From an uncultured Duncaniella sp. (GTDB lineage: Bacteria; Bacteroidota; Bacteroidia; Bacteroidales; Muribaculaceae), in contig CAJURI010000034.1 in the NCBI GenBank assembly GCA_910588795.1, positions 1-27,371 on the forward strand: a stretch of 27,371 nt of DNA, given 5' to 3'. This document shows, one piece after another, positions 1 through 7,984 of the stretch. The position numbers and the translations under genes are program-made. Each line of letters opens with the position of its first letter. Position 1 is the stretch's first letter. The notes below the pieces were generated by a model. The model worked only from the letters and a program-made list of their open reading frames with translations. It was not told where the DNA came from and did not search any database.

Positions 1-19
1 CTATATCAATTTTGCTCAT
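1..19 (-). CDS. possible 5' end of a gene cut by the window edge
   Basis: An ATG at 19-17 on the minus strand opens a frame (M-S-K-I-D-I) that runs off the left edge. It lies downstream of the efflux-operon terminator, in the same direction. Only six codons are visible and no clear promoter box precedes them, so this is only a possibility and no product can be proposed. Confidence 0.2.
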
Positions 20-83
20 GCGGCTTAGTATAAAATAATTTTTACGACTTACTTAACCATAATTAGGTTTTAACAAGCTTCCT

Positions 84-124
84 CGAAAAGGAAGAGACCA
101 TGCCTGATTTCCGGCACGGTCTCT
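84..124 (-). terminator. rho-independent terminator of the efflux operon
   Basis: An inverted repeat (AGAGACC-x-TGCC / GGCA-x-GGTCTCT, arms at 93-104 and 113-124, one mismatch, 8-nt loop) lies about 50 nt downstream of the macB permease stop. On the minus strand it is followed by a T-rich tract (TTCCTTTTC). The other strand has no T tract after the stem, so it should act on leftward transcripts. Confidence 0.75.
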
Positions 125-176
125 CTCCACATTATAAATATCCAAATAAAAAATATATGAATAATTCTGGACTTAT

Positions 177-1394
177 CTATTCGTATCGTATAGCCTCGAT
201 CGGATCCAATCCGGCAGCTTTTTTTGCCGGGTACCAGCCAAAAAAGACTCCGGTCACTGTACATACCGCAAACGACAACACTACAGAATAAGGCTGAATA
301 TAAATCGGCCAATGAGCGATCACATTTACAAGCCATGACGCTATGACTCCTACCAATATGCCTATGATACCTCCACTCACGCTTATTATGACAGCCTCTA
401 TAAGAAACTGAGACAATATATCAATACCACGGGCACCTATAGACATTCTCAGACCTATCTCACGCGTTCTCTCAGTAACCGACACATACATTATATTCAT
501 AATGCCTATGCCGCCTACAAGAAGCGAGATTCCGGCTATACATGCCAGCAGGACCGTCATCATATCACTTGTGGAATTCATCATCTCGCTGAGTTCCTGC
601 TGGGAACGTATCTCAAAATCATCATCCGCTCCTTCCTTTATCCTGTGACGTGAGCGAAGCACATCCGTTATGGCTTCGATCGTCTCGTCAGTACGCGCCT
701 CGTCTACCGCACTCGCAAATATTCCCTGGATATAATCGATGGCAAGAATGCGCTTCATCACTGTGGTATATGGAGCAATCACAACATCATCCTGATCCTG
801 CCCCATAGAATTCGTTCCTTTAGATTCAAGAACCCCTATGACGGTAAGAGGTATTTTCCCAAAACGTATCACATGTCCCACCGGATCTTCGCCATTAGGA
901 AAAAGATTGTCAACCACAGTTTTGCCAAGAATGCAGACTTTTGCCGCGGATTTAATGTCGTGCTCTGTGAAAATCGAGCCTTCCTTGACCTTGAATCTGC
1001 GTATGTCAAGATACTCCGGTGTGACTCCATAGATTGACGAAGGATAATTATTGTTGCCATTTACGAGCTGACCGCCGGAATTCACAGACGGGGATACGGC
1101 TGCAATTCCAGGCAAATCTTTCAAAGCCTCATAATCCGACTCTTCAAGTGTCTGCATGTCATCGGCACTCTGTCGCACACCCCCGCGCTGCATGTTGCCC
1201 GGATGGATCATTATCATGTTAGAGCCCATTTCCGAGATCTGCGCTTTTATACTGTTCTTTGAGCCCTGTCCTATGGCAAGCATAGTTATGACTGAAGCCA
1301 CGCCTATGATAATGCCAAGCATGGTAAGAAAGCATCGGAGCTTATTATTATTCAAAGCTTTTAGAGCTATCTTCAACAGATTGGATATATTCAT
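177..1394 (-). CDS. macB: MacB-type ABC transporter permease (FtsX-like)
   Basis: This is the membrane subunit of a tripartite efflux or mechanotransmission ABC transporter; the family moves substrates from the periplasm through a TolC channel. The 405-residue product has an N-terminal membrane segment (about residues 17-40, containing GIIIGVASVITM). A MacB_PCD-type periplasmic domain follows to about residue 260, then three C-terminal membrane segments of the FtsX domain. It ends with the family-typical LDPIEAIRYE. The nucleotide-binding domain is a separate upstream gene, unlike E. coli MacB, where the two are fused. I chose the ATG at 1394 (MNISNLLKIALKAL) because it lies one base after the ATPase stop (TGA-C-ATG) with an AAAGGA upstream. 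A longer frame to 1424 would overlap the ATPase gene. The substrate cannot be told from sequence. Confidence 0.93.
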   Translation of the reverse strand: MNISNLLKIALKALNNNKLRCFLTMLGIIIGVASVITMLAIGQGSKNSIKAQISEMGSNMIMIHPGNMQRGGVRQSADDMQTLEESDYEALKDLPGIAAVSPSVNSGGQLVNGNNNYPSSIYGVTPEYLDIRRFKVKEGSIFTEHDIKSAAKVCILGKTVVDNLFPNGEDPVGHVIRFGKIPLTVIGVLESKGTNSMGQDQDDVVIAPYTTVMKRILAIDYIQGIFASAVDEARTDETIEAITDVLRSRHRIKEGADDDFEIRSQQELSEMMNSTSDMMTVLLACIAGISLLVGGIGIMNIMYVSVTERTREIGLRMSIGARGIDILSQFLIEAVIISVSGGIIGILVGVIASWLVNVIAHWPIYIQPYSVVLSFAVCTVTGVFFGWYPAKKAAGLDPIEAIRYE

Positions 1395-1395
1395 G

Positions 1396-2145
1396 TCAAT
1401 CGTTGTCCTTTGGTAAATTATCAAAAGCCTCGCGCGCTGATGCCGGACTACTGTTCATTGTATCTGACACTATTTTCCCGTCACGCAACACTATGTTACG
1501 CGAAGAATAATATGCGAGTTCCGGATTGTGAGTCACAAAGATAATGGCGCGTCCTTTGGCATGGAGTTCCTGAAACAGCATAAGTATGCTGAATGACGTA
1601 CGCGTATCAAGATTACCGGTAGCTTCGTCAGCAAGTATAATCACAGGATCATTGACCAATGCTCTGGCTATAGCCACACGCTGCTGTTGGCCGCCTGACA
1701 TCTGATTGCTCTTATGGTTAAGCCTGTCACCAAGACCTACAGCCTCAAGAGCAGCGACAGCCTTTTCACGCCGTTCTTTGGCGCAAACAGAGGTATTATA
1801 CAATAAAGGCAGTTCCACATTCTCAATGGCTGTTGTCTTAGGCAGCAGATTGTAATTCTGAAACACAAAGCCGATTTTCCGGTTGCGGGTCACAGCTCTC
1901 TGATTCTTGCTCATCGACTGGACTGACACCCCATCAAGCACATATTCTCCTGACGTAGGTGTGTCAAGGCATCCAAGCAGATTAAGCAGTGTTGACTTAC
2001 CTGATCCTGATGTGCCCATGATCGTCACAAACTCTCCATTACGTATCTGGAACGAGACTCCGCGTAAGGCTTTCACTTTCTCTCCGCCGACAATGAATTC
2101 CCGACGGAGATTATCGATCTTTATAATAACATGATCCATAGACAT
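1396..2145 (-). CDS. MacB/LolD-type ABC transporter ATP-binding protein
   Basis: This cytoplasmic ATPase should power the permease encoded next to it. The 249-residue protein has all the ABC motifs: Walker A GTSGSGKST (about 44-52), Q-loop Q96, signature MSGGQ (149-153), Walker B VIILADEATGNLD (168-180) and a switch histidine in FVTHNPE. It resembles the MacB/LolD/FtsE branch. The ATG at 2145 overlaps the last base of the macA stop (TGATG), so translation is probably coupled. A GTG one codon upstream (2148) is a less likely start. The gene order adaptor, ATPase, permease is the usual one for split MacAB systems in Bacteroidota. Confidence 0.95.
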   Translation of the reverse strand: MSMDHVIIKIDNLRREFIVGGEKVKALRGVSFQIRNGEFVTIMGTSGSGKSTLLNLLGCLDTPTSGEYVLDGVSVQSMSKNQRAVTRNRKIGFVFQNYNLLPKTTAIENVELPLLYNTSVCAKERREKAVAALEAVGLGDRLNHKSNQMSGGQQQRVAIARALVNDPVIILADEATGNLDTRTSFSILMLFQELHAKGRAIIFVTHNPELAYYSSRNIVLRDGKIVSDTMNSSPASAREAFDNLPKDND

Positions 2146-3323
2146 CACTTTTTCTTGTTGCGTCCCGGTGGCTGAGGGGCAAATGGACTGCGTTCACCTT
2201 CCGGGATACCGCCCCCTCCATCTGATGCAATCGAATATCCGGTTGCCACAATCTCATTTTCGGTCAGGCCATCGAGTATACGGGTCTTCAGGCCATTGCT
2301 TGCACCTATAGTCACAACCTTTGGTATCAGTTTGTCGTCATTTACGATCCATACGCATCTCTGTCGGTCCCCGAGTGTCAAATTTCCCGAATCAATATCT
2401 GACGGCTGAGGTATTTTTTTGTCATCAATATTACGAGGCTTGAATGTAAAAGCTTTAGTCGGGAGCAACAGCACATTATTTTCACGCATTGTATATATGA
2501 TAAGGTTAGCTGTCAGTCCGGGTATAAGTTTATGTCCCGGATTTGAAGCGGCAACCACCACCTCATAAGTGACCACATTACTTTCAGTAGTAGGATTCAG
2601 GCGCACCTGGGTGACTTGGCCTTCAAACTGCTCATCGGAATATGCATCCACTGAAAAAACGACAGCTTGTCCCACCTTGATCTTACCTATATCAGCCTCG
2701 TCCACATTTCCTATCACCTGCATATTGTCAAGATCGGCTATGGTGTATAGGTTTGCGACATTCATGTTTGATACAACCGTCTGCCCTACCTCCACCTCAC
2801 GTGAAATCACAATCCCGTCAATCGGTGAGTATATCTCGGCATAATTCAGGTTCTTGGCTGCACGCACTTTGTCAGCTTTTGCCTTATCATATGCAGTTTT
2901 TGACACTTCATATTCCTTTTTTGAGGTCTGAAACTCATAGTCACTGATCAGTTGCTTGTCATGAAGAGCCGTATCTCTGTTATAGTTGGTGCGATTATAC
3001 TCATATGTCAGGCGTGCCGATTCCACATTAGCTTCTGCGCTTGTCAGGTCGCTCTGCAGAAGAGTCTTCTCTATTTCAGCTATAAGCTGGCCTTTTGTAA
3101 CAACGGTATTGTAATCGGCATAAAGTTTGTCGATTATTCCCATGACCTGTGTGCCGACATCAACTTGTGTGACAGATTCGATAGTGCCTGTTGCCGTGAC
3201 TGTCTCAGAAAGTTCTCCACGCTCCGCCTTGACAGTATCAAGGTTTAACGTCTGCTTTTTGTCACATGATGCCATTGACAGCAGCAATGCCACAGACAAT
3301 AATTTTAAGGTTATTCTCATCAT
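2145..3323 (-). CDS. macA: MacA-like periplasmic adaptor (HlyD/RND-type membrane fusion lipoprotein)
   Basis: This is the periplasmic adaptor that joins the MacB-type transporter to the TolC-like channel. The 392-residue protein begins with a lipoprotein signal (lipobox SMASC, Cys20). The order that follows is family-typical: a first barrel-sandwich/lipoyl half (VDVGTQVMGIIDKLYADYNTVVTKGQLIAEIE), an alpha-helical hairpin rich in Lys and Glu (about 90-155), the second lipoyl half (IYSPIDGIVISREVEVGQTV), a beta-barrel domain, and a C-terminal membrane-proximal domain. The C terminus is basic and Pro-rich (PQPPGRNKKK). The residues after the lipidated Cys are D-K-K-Q rather than an acidic surface-export signal, which fits a periplasm-facing lipoprotein. 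It starts 22 nt after the tolC stop. Confidence 0.93.
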   Translation of the reverse strand: MMRITLKLLSVALLLSMASCDKKQTLNLDTVKAERGELSETVTATGTIESVTQVDVGTQVMGIIDKLYADYNTVVTKGQLIAEIEKTLLQSDLTSAEANVESARLTYEYNRTNYNRDTALHDKQLISDYEFQTSKKEYEVSKTAYDKAKADKVRAAKNLNYAEIYSPIDGIVISREVEVGQTVVSNMNVANLYTIADLDNMQVIGNVDEADIGKIKVGQAVVFSVDAYSDEQFEGQVTQVRLNPTTESNVVTYEVVVAASNPGHKLIPGLTANLIIYTMRENNVLLLPTKAFTFKPRNIDDKKIPQPSDIDSGNLTLGDRQRCVWIVNDDKLIPKVVTIGASNGLKTRILDGLTENEIVATGYSIASDGGGGIPEGERSPFAPQPPGRNKKK

Positions 3324-3345
3324 AATTTATAATGTAGATTGCTTG

Positions 3346-4638
3346 TTAAGGTACTGATACGGTTGCCTCTCTATAAAATTCAATCATTTTCTGTCCGAGT
3401 ATCGCTATATATTTTGCCTGTAAAAGGGAGTGTTGCGCCTCGACATACGAGTTGTGTGATATCATCAATTCCACGGGATCGACATACCCGAGATTGAACC
3501 GCTCGTTAGTCAGGTCGTCACTAAGTTTTGCCGATTCAAACTGTGCTTCCGCAGCCGAGTATCTTGACTGGGCCGAACGTGTGTCGATATACCAGTTTTC
3601 TACCACGCGTGCAAGCTCGTTGTGACGCTGATCTATATCAAGCTGCGCATCCATATACGCCACCTGTGCACGCGCCACGGCAGCTTTTGTCTTCTTGTTG
3701 TCCAAAATCGGGACTGATAATGTCAATCCGATCGATTCATTCAATCCTCTCTTTATGGATTGACCGAATGATAGTCCCGGAGCATTATATCCGGTCCCTA
3801 TACCGGCATTAAGCGATATGCGTGGAAGATGGCCGGCTTTTGCGACTTTAACATCAAGTTCTGAAGATGATTTCTCAATCTCAAGCCCCCTTATTTTCAA
3901 GTCAGTCGCAACTGCAAGCTCATAAGTTTCGGACATCGGCGGCAATTGAGCCAGTATCAAGTCATTGTCCCAATGCACATCCACAAGTGCAAGGTCGTTG
4001 TCAATGCCAAGTTCAAGAAGCTGTTTCAGTTCCATAAGTCTTGTATCGTATGTTCCCATGGCATTTACAAGAGAATATCTGTCCTGCTCATACTGAGATT
4101 TGAGTTGAGCATAGTCCACTCTCGATATTTTTGAAACTTCCACCAATTGTGAGGCCCTGTCAACCTGCGCTTTACTTACTTTGACAGCTTCTTCATATAT
4201 CTTTATGGATTCTTTCGCATACAGAATGTTTATATAGACCTGAAGCAGATCGGTTTCAAGAGACCGCAACATATCACCCGTATTCAGTCGGTCAATCTCA
4301 GCACGCAATTTACTTTGCTTTATAGTGTTATCTCGTACTCCACCATCCCATACTGTCCATCCGGCATTAAATCCGTATGAGCTGTTATAAGAGTTTCCGG
4401 ATCTATCAGCCCACGGATAATTTGAAAAGCCATGGGAAGTCGCAAAGTCAAGAGTGGGCTGCCACTGGGCCTTTGCTTCCTCAATATCATATTCAGCTGT
4501 CAGCTCGTTAAGCCTTGATTTTTGAAGATTAATATTATGCTCACGGGCATATTCAACACAGTCAGAATATGTCCATGTTTGCGATACCGCTGTCTCAGAC
4601 AAAATTACCAGCAGAGTTGATATCAGATATTTCCTCAT
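3346..4638 (-). CDS. TolC-family outer-membrane efflux protein
   Basis: This is the outer-membrane channel of the tripartite pump. The 430-residue protein has a signal peptide (MRKYLISTLLVILSETAVSQ). It then shows the two-fold OEP repeat: WTYSDCVEYAREHNINLQKSRL near the N terminus, and a second half with long helices ending in SYVEAQHSLLQAKYIAILGQKMIEFY. The length is normal for a Bacteroidota OEP. It is the first gene of the efflux unit and has its own predicted promoter plus a LytTR-type site in the 117-bp gap after the response-regulator gene. The pump is therefore probably under control of the adjacent two-component system. Confidence 0.93.
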   Translation of the reverse strand: MRKYLISTLLVILSETAVSQTWTYSDCVEYAREHNINLQKSRLNELTAEYDIEEAKAQWQPTLDFATSHGFSNYPWADRSGNSYNSSYGFNAGWTVWDGGVRDNTIKQSKLRAEIDRLNTGDMLRSLETDLLQVYINILYAKESIKIYEEAVKVSKAQVDRASQLVEVSKISRVDYAQLKSQYEQDRYSLVNAMGTYDTRLMELKQLLELGIDNDLALVDVHWDNDLILAQLPPMSETYELAVATDLKIRGLEIEKSSSELDVKVAKAGHLPRISLNAGIGTGYNAPGLSFGQSIKRGLNESIGLTLSVPILDNKKTKAAVARAQVAYMDAQLDIDQRHNELARVVENWYIDTRSAQSRYSAAEAQFESAKLSDDLTNERFNLGYVDPVELMISHNSYVEAQHSLLQAKYIAILGQKMIEFYREATVSVP

Positions 4639-4671
4639 TACGTATAAAATCTATGTAACCGATTCATAATG

Positions 4672-4703
4672 CAATATTACAGCATTAAAGGCGATTGGTG
4701 AAA
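4672..4703 (-). promoter_or_regulatory. predicted tolC (efflux operon) promoter
   Basis: On the minus strand TTTC (4703-4700) lies 20 nt upstream of TAATATTG (4679-4672). These match the Bacteroidota -33 (TTTG) and -7 (TAnnTTTG) elements with one mismatch each. The tolC ATG follows 33 nt after the -7 box. Spacing and position match the sensor-kinase promoter at 6590-6621 exactly, which raises confidence despite the imperfect boxes. Confidence 0.6.
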
Positions 4704-4721
4704 TAAGTTCAACCAATCGCC
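4690..4721. repeat. perfect 10-bp inverted repeat overlapping the tolC promoter
   Basis: GGCGATTGGT (4690-4699) and ACCAATCGCC (4712-4721) are perfectly complementary around a 12-nt loop. One arm fills part of the -33/-7 spacer and the other overlaps the proximal LytTR-type half-site. As RNA reading leftward from the response-regulator gene it would form a hairpin followed by only TTT, a weak terminator or attenuator. It could also be part of an operator. Confidence 0.6.
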
Positions 4722-4737
4722 CTTTTCCTTCAACGAA
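4708..4737 (-). promoter_or_regulatory. predicted LytTR regulator binding site upstream of tolC
   Basis: Two 9-bp direct repeats, TTCGTTGAA (4737-4729) and TTGGTTGAA (4716-4708), are separated by exactly 12 bp and end 4 nt upstream of the -33 element. LytTR-family regulators are known to bind paired 9-bp repeats with a GTT core and a 12-13 bp spacer. The matching site at 6626-6655, upstream of the kinase gene, supports a shared regulator, most simply the adjacent LytTR protein. Confidence 0.6.
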
Positions 4738-4755
4738 CTGTTTTGGAATGGTCTG

Positions 4756-5493
4756 CTACCTGCGTCCTTTACCGATAGAATGAGTGGCAAGATACTGCTG
4801 GAACGCAACTCTGTAACTGTCTCCGACAGGAATGTAGTTGTCTTTATCCATGACAACGCGGTTGCGCTCAATCATCTCCACCTGATTCATATTCACAATA
4901 TATGATCTATGGACTTGCAAAAAATCGTCTGTCAGAAGACCTTTTATTGAGGTGAAAGAACTAAGTGTCACCAGTGGAGATGGCTTCCCGGTCAAAAAAA
5001 TTTGCAAATATTCACCATAACCTTTGATAAAACGTATATCACTCAAATCAACACGTATGTACCGGTAATCAACTTTTATGAATATTGAATCACTCGCTTC
5101 TCCGGATACGGTACTACCCGATTTTGCCGATTTTACCGATGCAGCTTCCACAGCCTTACTTATTGCCTGGCTGAATTCTGCAAATCCATACGGTTTCAAC
5201 AGGTAATCCACTGCAGATACTTTATAACTGTCTACAGCATATTGAGAATATGCAGTAGTAAAAATGACCATTGGCGGTCTGGACAATGACCTAATGAAAT
5301 CCAAGCCGTTAAGATCCGGCATATTTATATCGGTAATAATAAGATCGACATCCTCTCGAGAGATAACAGCCACTGCCTCAAATGCGCTGCCGCAAGCAGC
5401 CGTAAGCTCAAGTTCCGGAATCTTACTTACATAGCTTTTCAGCTTTTCAAGAGCTATAGGCTCATCATCGATTATGATTGTTTTCAAGGGCAT
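4756..5493 (-). CDS. LytTR-family response regulator
   Basis: This is the DNA-binding half of a LytS/LytR-type two-component system. The 245-residue protein has a receiver domain (about 1-120) with the acidic pair D9/D10, the phospho-acceptor D55 (IITDINMPDLNG), a conserved Thr (IFTTAYS) and the Lys of LLKPYG. A LytTR DNA-binding domain follows at about 140-240 (IRFIKGYGEYLQIFL, then FLQVHRSYIVNM). Its start overlaps the 3' end of the kinase gene by 29 bp, so the two are coupled. Likely targets are the paired direct repeats upstream of the kinase gene and of the efflux operon, which makes it a candidate autoregulator and efflux activator. Confidence 0.95.
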   Translation of the reverse strand: MPLKTIIIDDEPIALEKLKSYVSKIPELELTAACGSAFEAVAVISREDVDLIITDINMPDLNGLDFIRSLSRPPMVIFTTAYSQYAVDSYKVSAVDYLLKPYGFAEFSQAISKAVEAASVKSAKSGSTVSGEASDSIFIKVDYRYIRVDLSDIRFIKGYGEYLQIFLTGKPSPLVTLSSFTSIKGLLTDDFLQVHRSYIVNMNQVEMIERNRVVMDKDNYIPVGDSYRVAFQQYLATHSIGKGRR

Positions 5494-6562
5494 TGGCTGG
5501 TATAGTTAAAGTTACAGTATATGTAGATTCAGTCTCATTTTGGTAAAGAGTAGCATTGTCTCCATATATAAGCGTGAGTCGCTGACGTATGTTTCTCAGG
5601 CCTATGCCTTTGACATCTCTATTCTCCGATATCCCGGCATGATTGCTGTTCATGCAATTGAATATAACCGAACCGTCTGACACCTCGATTCTCACAGCTA
5701 CGAATGAAGCCTCCTGATAACTAACGCCATGCTTGAATGCATTCTCAATAAATACAAGAAATAACAGCGGAGGCAATGAGACACCAAGAATATCGCTGTC
5801 AGACGGGAATTCAGATGTCACACTCACCTTGTTCTCCGGAAAACGCTGTCTCATAAGCCCCATGTAGTTGCGCAGAAACCTTATTTCATCTGACAGCGGA
5901 ATTTCCTGTCGCGAACTCTCATACAGCATATATCGCATGAGCTGAGACATATCTATGACCATGAGCTGAGCTCTCTCCGGATCAATCTCTATCATGCCGT
6001 GGATATTGTTGAGCATGTTCATGTAGAAGTGAGGATTGATCTGATTCTTAAGATATGCAAGCTGACTCTCCGCATTGGCCTTCATAAGGCTCTCCTTCTC
6101 AAGCCTGTCGTCGAAACGCTGAAACATAAGAGCAATAGCAAGATTGCATCCAACAACAAGAAGCGAGTATGTAAAATCCAGAAACAGAGGCAGCGGCAGT
6201 AAAGGGCGCATGTGCGGATGCGGCACAGGGCGTGCCCCACGAGGCATGGACTCCATGACATGCATAAAATCGATATATTGATATACCCACATAGCCGATA
6301 CTGCAAGAACGACACCAAACAGATAAGGTAACAGTTTGTTCCTAAACAGGAAACGTGGTATCAATACATTGTTATTCAACAAGAAAAGGAGAAAGAAAGG
6401 CAACATGGTACGCGCCAAAGCCACAAGTGCCGGCACATCCACAAGCGGGGCTGACATCTGTGACCTATTGCGTATCACATCAAGCATATACAGACCTATC
6501 GAGATGAACCACAGTACAGTATAGACGATATTTTCTGTTGATCTGCTACGGCTCTTTAACAT
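5465..6562 (-). CDS. LytS-like sensor histidine kinase (His_kinase/PF06580 type)
   Basis: This membrane sensor partners the adjacent LytTR regulator. The 365-residue protein has four predicted membrane segments (about 12-30, 44-64, 78-98, 122-146), a short linker helix, a phospho-acceptor region LKNQINPHFYMNML (His178), an ATPase N-box (FIENAFKHG) and a G-box (GIGLRNIRQRL). The predicted periplasmic loop between segments 3 and 4 is unusually rich in Met and His (M100, H101, M103, M106, H115, H117, M118). I chose the ATG at 6562. An upstream TTG at 6592 is in frame, but it lies inside the predicted -7 box, so it would not be within the transcript. Confidence 0.92.
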   Translation of the reverse strand: MLKSRSRSTENIVYTVLWFISIGLYMLDVIRNRSQMSAPLVDVPALVALARTMLPFFLLFLLNNNVLIPRFLFRNKLLPYLFGVVLAVSAMWVYQYIDFMHVMESMPRGARPVPHPHMRPLLPLPLFLDFTYSLLVVGCNLAIALMFQRFDDRLEKESLMKANAESQLAYLKNQINPHFYMNMLNNIHGMIEIDPERAQLMVIDMSQLMRYMLYESSRQEIPLSDEIRFLRNYMGLMRQRFPENKVSVTSEFPSDSDILGVSLPPLLFLVFIENAFKHGVSYQEASFVAVRIEVSDGSVIFNCMNSNHAGISENRDVKGIGLRNIRQRLTLIYGDNATLYQNETESTYTVTLTIPANALENNHNR

Positions 6563-6589
6563 AGAATTAATCAGCTTTTTGTTTAGTGG

Positions 6590-6621
6590 CAAATATACTA
6601 AACAAAAGGATAGGCCTGAAA
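6590..6621 (-). promoter_or_regulatory. predicted sensor kinase / response regulator promoter
   Basis: TATATTTG (6597-6590) is a full match to the Bacteroidota -7 consensus TAnnTTTG. TTTC (6621-6618) lies 20 nt upstream as a near-match to the -33 TTTG. The kinase ATG is 27 nt downstream of the -7 box. Confidence 0.7.
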
Positions 6622-6625
6622 TACT

Positions 6626-6655
6626 TTCAACGAACAGACTATTTTTTCAAACGAA
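6626..6655 (-). promoter_or_regulatory. predicted LytTR regulator binding site upstream of the kinase gene
   Basis: Direct repeats TTCGTTTGA (6655-6647) and TTCGTTGAA (6634-6626) are separated by 12 bp and end 4 nt before the -33 element. The same arrangement occurs upstream of tolC. A position directly upstream of -33 suggests activation, hence positive autoregulation. Confidence 0.6.
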
Positions 6656-6675
6656 CCGATACTTATAAGCACGAG

Positions 6676-7983
6676 TTACGAGATACCACTAAGGTAGGAC
6701 CGGAACGCGGAGAAATCTTTTGACATGGGCACCGATTGCTTTGTGCCGTGCATGAACGCGGAAAGGCGGTCCGGGATATCTACGGATGTGCCGATTATAG
6801 GCTCCACGACATCCTTGAACTTGGCAGGATGTGCTGTCTCCAGAAATACGCCTACTTCCCCTGGAAGCAACAGTTGTTTTAAAGCGCGATATCCTACCGC
6901 TCCGTGGGGATCGAGAAGATATCCTGTGCGGCCGTAACAATCTGCTATAGTCGCAGAAATAAGTCCGTCGGAATATGTGGCTCCTGATATCAACGACTTT
7001 ATCATTCCATGATCATGGCCGTAGAGATCAAGAATACGCGCAAAGTTGCTCGGATCACCTACATCCATAGCGTTGGCTATAGTAGCGACACTCGGTTTCG
7101 GCTCATATACACCGTTCTGCAAATAATTGAAGAAAACATCATTCGCATTATTAGCTGCGATGAAACGTCTTACAGGCAGTCCCATCCTATGAGCGATCAG
7201 ACCTGCTGTAATATTTCCGAAATTACCGCTCGGCACACATATTACCACATTCTCACCCTTACCGGCTTTCTTCAGTTGTGCATATGCGTTAAAATAATAA
7301 AATGCCTGAGGCAGAAAACGGGCAACATTTATAGAATTGGCTGATGTGAGGAGCAATCGGTCATTCAACTCTTTGTCGAGAAAAGCACTCTTGACAAGAC
7401 GCTGGCAGTCATCGAAAACACCATCGACCTCTATCGCAGTTATGTTCCTGCCGAGAGTGGTGAACTGACATTCCTGCACCGGGCTTACCTTTCCTTTCGG
7501 ATAAAGGACATGGACATTTATGCCTTCTATATCGAGGAATCCGTTGGCAACGGCCGATCCGGTATCACCGCTTGTCGCCACCAGCACATTTACTTTACGG
7601 CGGTCATTGCCACGGCTTATAAAGTATTGCAACATACGGGCCATGAATCTTGCGCCGACATCCTTGAATGCAAGAGTCGGTCCATGGAACAGTTCAAGGC
7701 TATATATATCAGGCTCAACTTCCACCACAGGGGTCGGGAATGACAATGTGTCACACACTATACGTCGCAGATCATCAGCCGGGATATCTTCTCCAAAGAA
7801 TGTCTGCGCGACACGACATGATATATCATGGAAGGACATGTCAGCTATGTCATCAAAAAATTCTTTTGGCAACCGGTCGATATGCTCAGGCATATAAAGT
7901 CCACGATCAGGAGCAAGCCCTTTGACAACGGCCTCAGCCAATGTGACATCCGGTGAATTATGGTTGGTGCTGTAATATTTCAT
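6676..7983 (-). CDS. thrC: threonine synthase
   Basis: This enzyme converts O-phosphohomoserine and water to threonine and phosphate with pyridoxal phosphate, the last step of threonine synthesis, in the cytoplasm. The 435-residue protein has the N-terminal fold of the longer threonine synthases (MKYYSTNH...DRGLYMPE), the PLP-lysine motif GPTLAFKDVG (Lys107), the substrate-binding loop VATSGDTGSAVANGF and the phosphate-binding SGNFGN. Length and motifs are intact. It starts one base after the upstream stop (TAA-C-ATG), so it is the third gene of the thr operon. No convincing hairpin terminator is visible before the kinase promoter region. Confidence 0.97.
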   Translation of the reverse strand: MKYYSTNHNSPDVTLAEAVVKGLAPDRGLYMPEHIDRLPKEFFDDIADMSFHDISCRVAQTFFGEDIPADDLRRIVCDTLSFPTPVVEVEPDIYSLELFHGPTLAFKDVGARFMARMLQYFISRGNDRRKVNVLVATSGDTGSAVANGFLDIEGINVHVLYPKGKVSPVQECQFTTLGRNITAIEVDGVFDDCQRLVKSAFLDKELNDRLLLTSANSINVARFLPQAFYYFNAYAQLKKAGKGENVVICVPSGNFGNITAGLIAHRMGLPVRRFIAANNANDVFFNYLQNGVYEPKPSVATIANAMDVGDPSNFARILDLYGHDHGMIKSLISGATYSDGLISATIADCYGRTGYLLDPHGAVGYRALKQLLLPGEVGVFLETAHPAKFKDVVEPIIGTSVDIPDRLSAFMHGTKQSVPMSKDFSAFRSYLSGIS

Positions 7984-7984
7984 G

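Noticed and set aside
7009..7344. 111-codon plus-strand frame inside thrC
   Set aside because: It is antisense to conserved threonine synthase sequence and carries no family signature.
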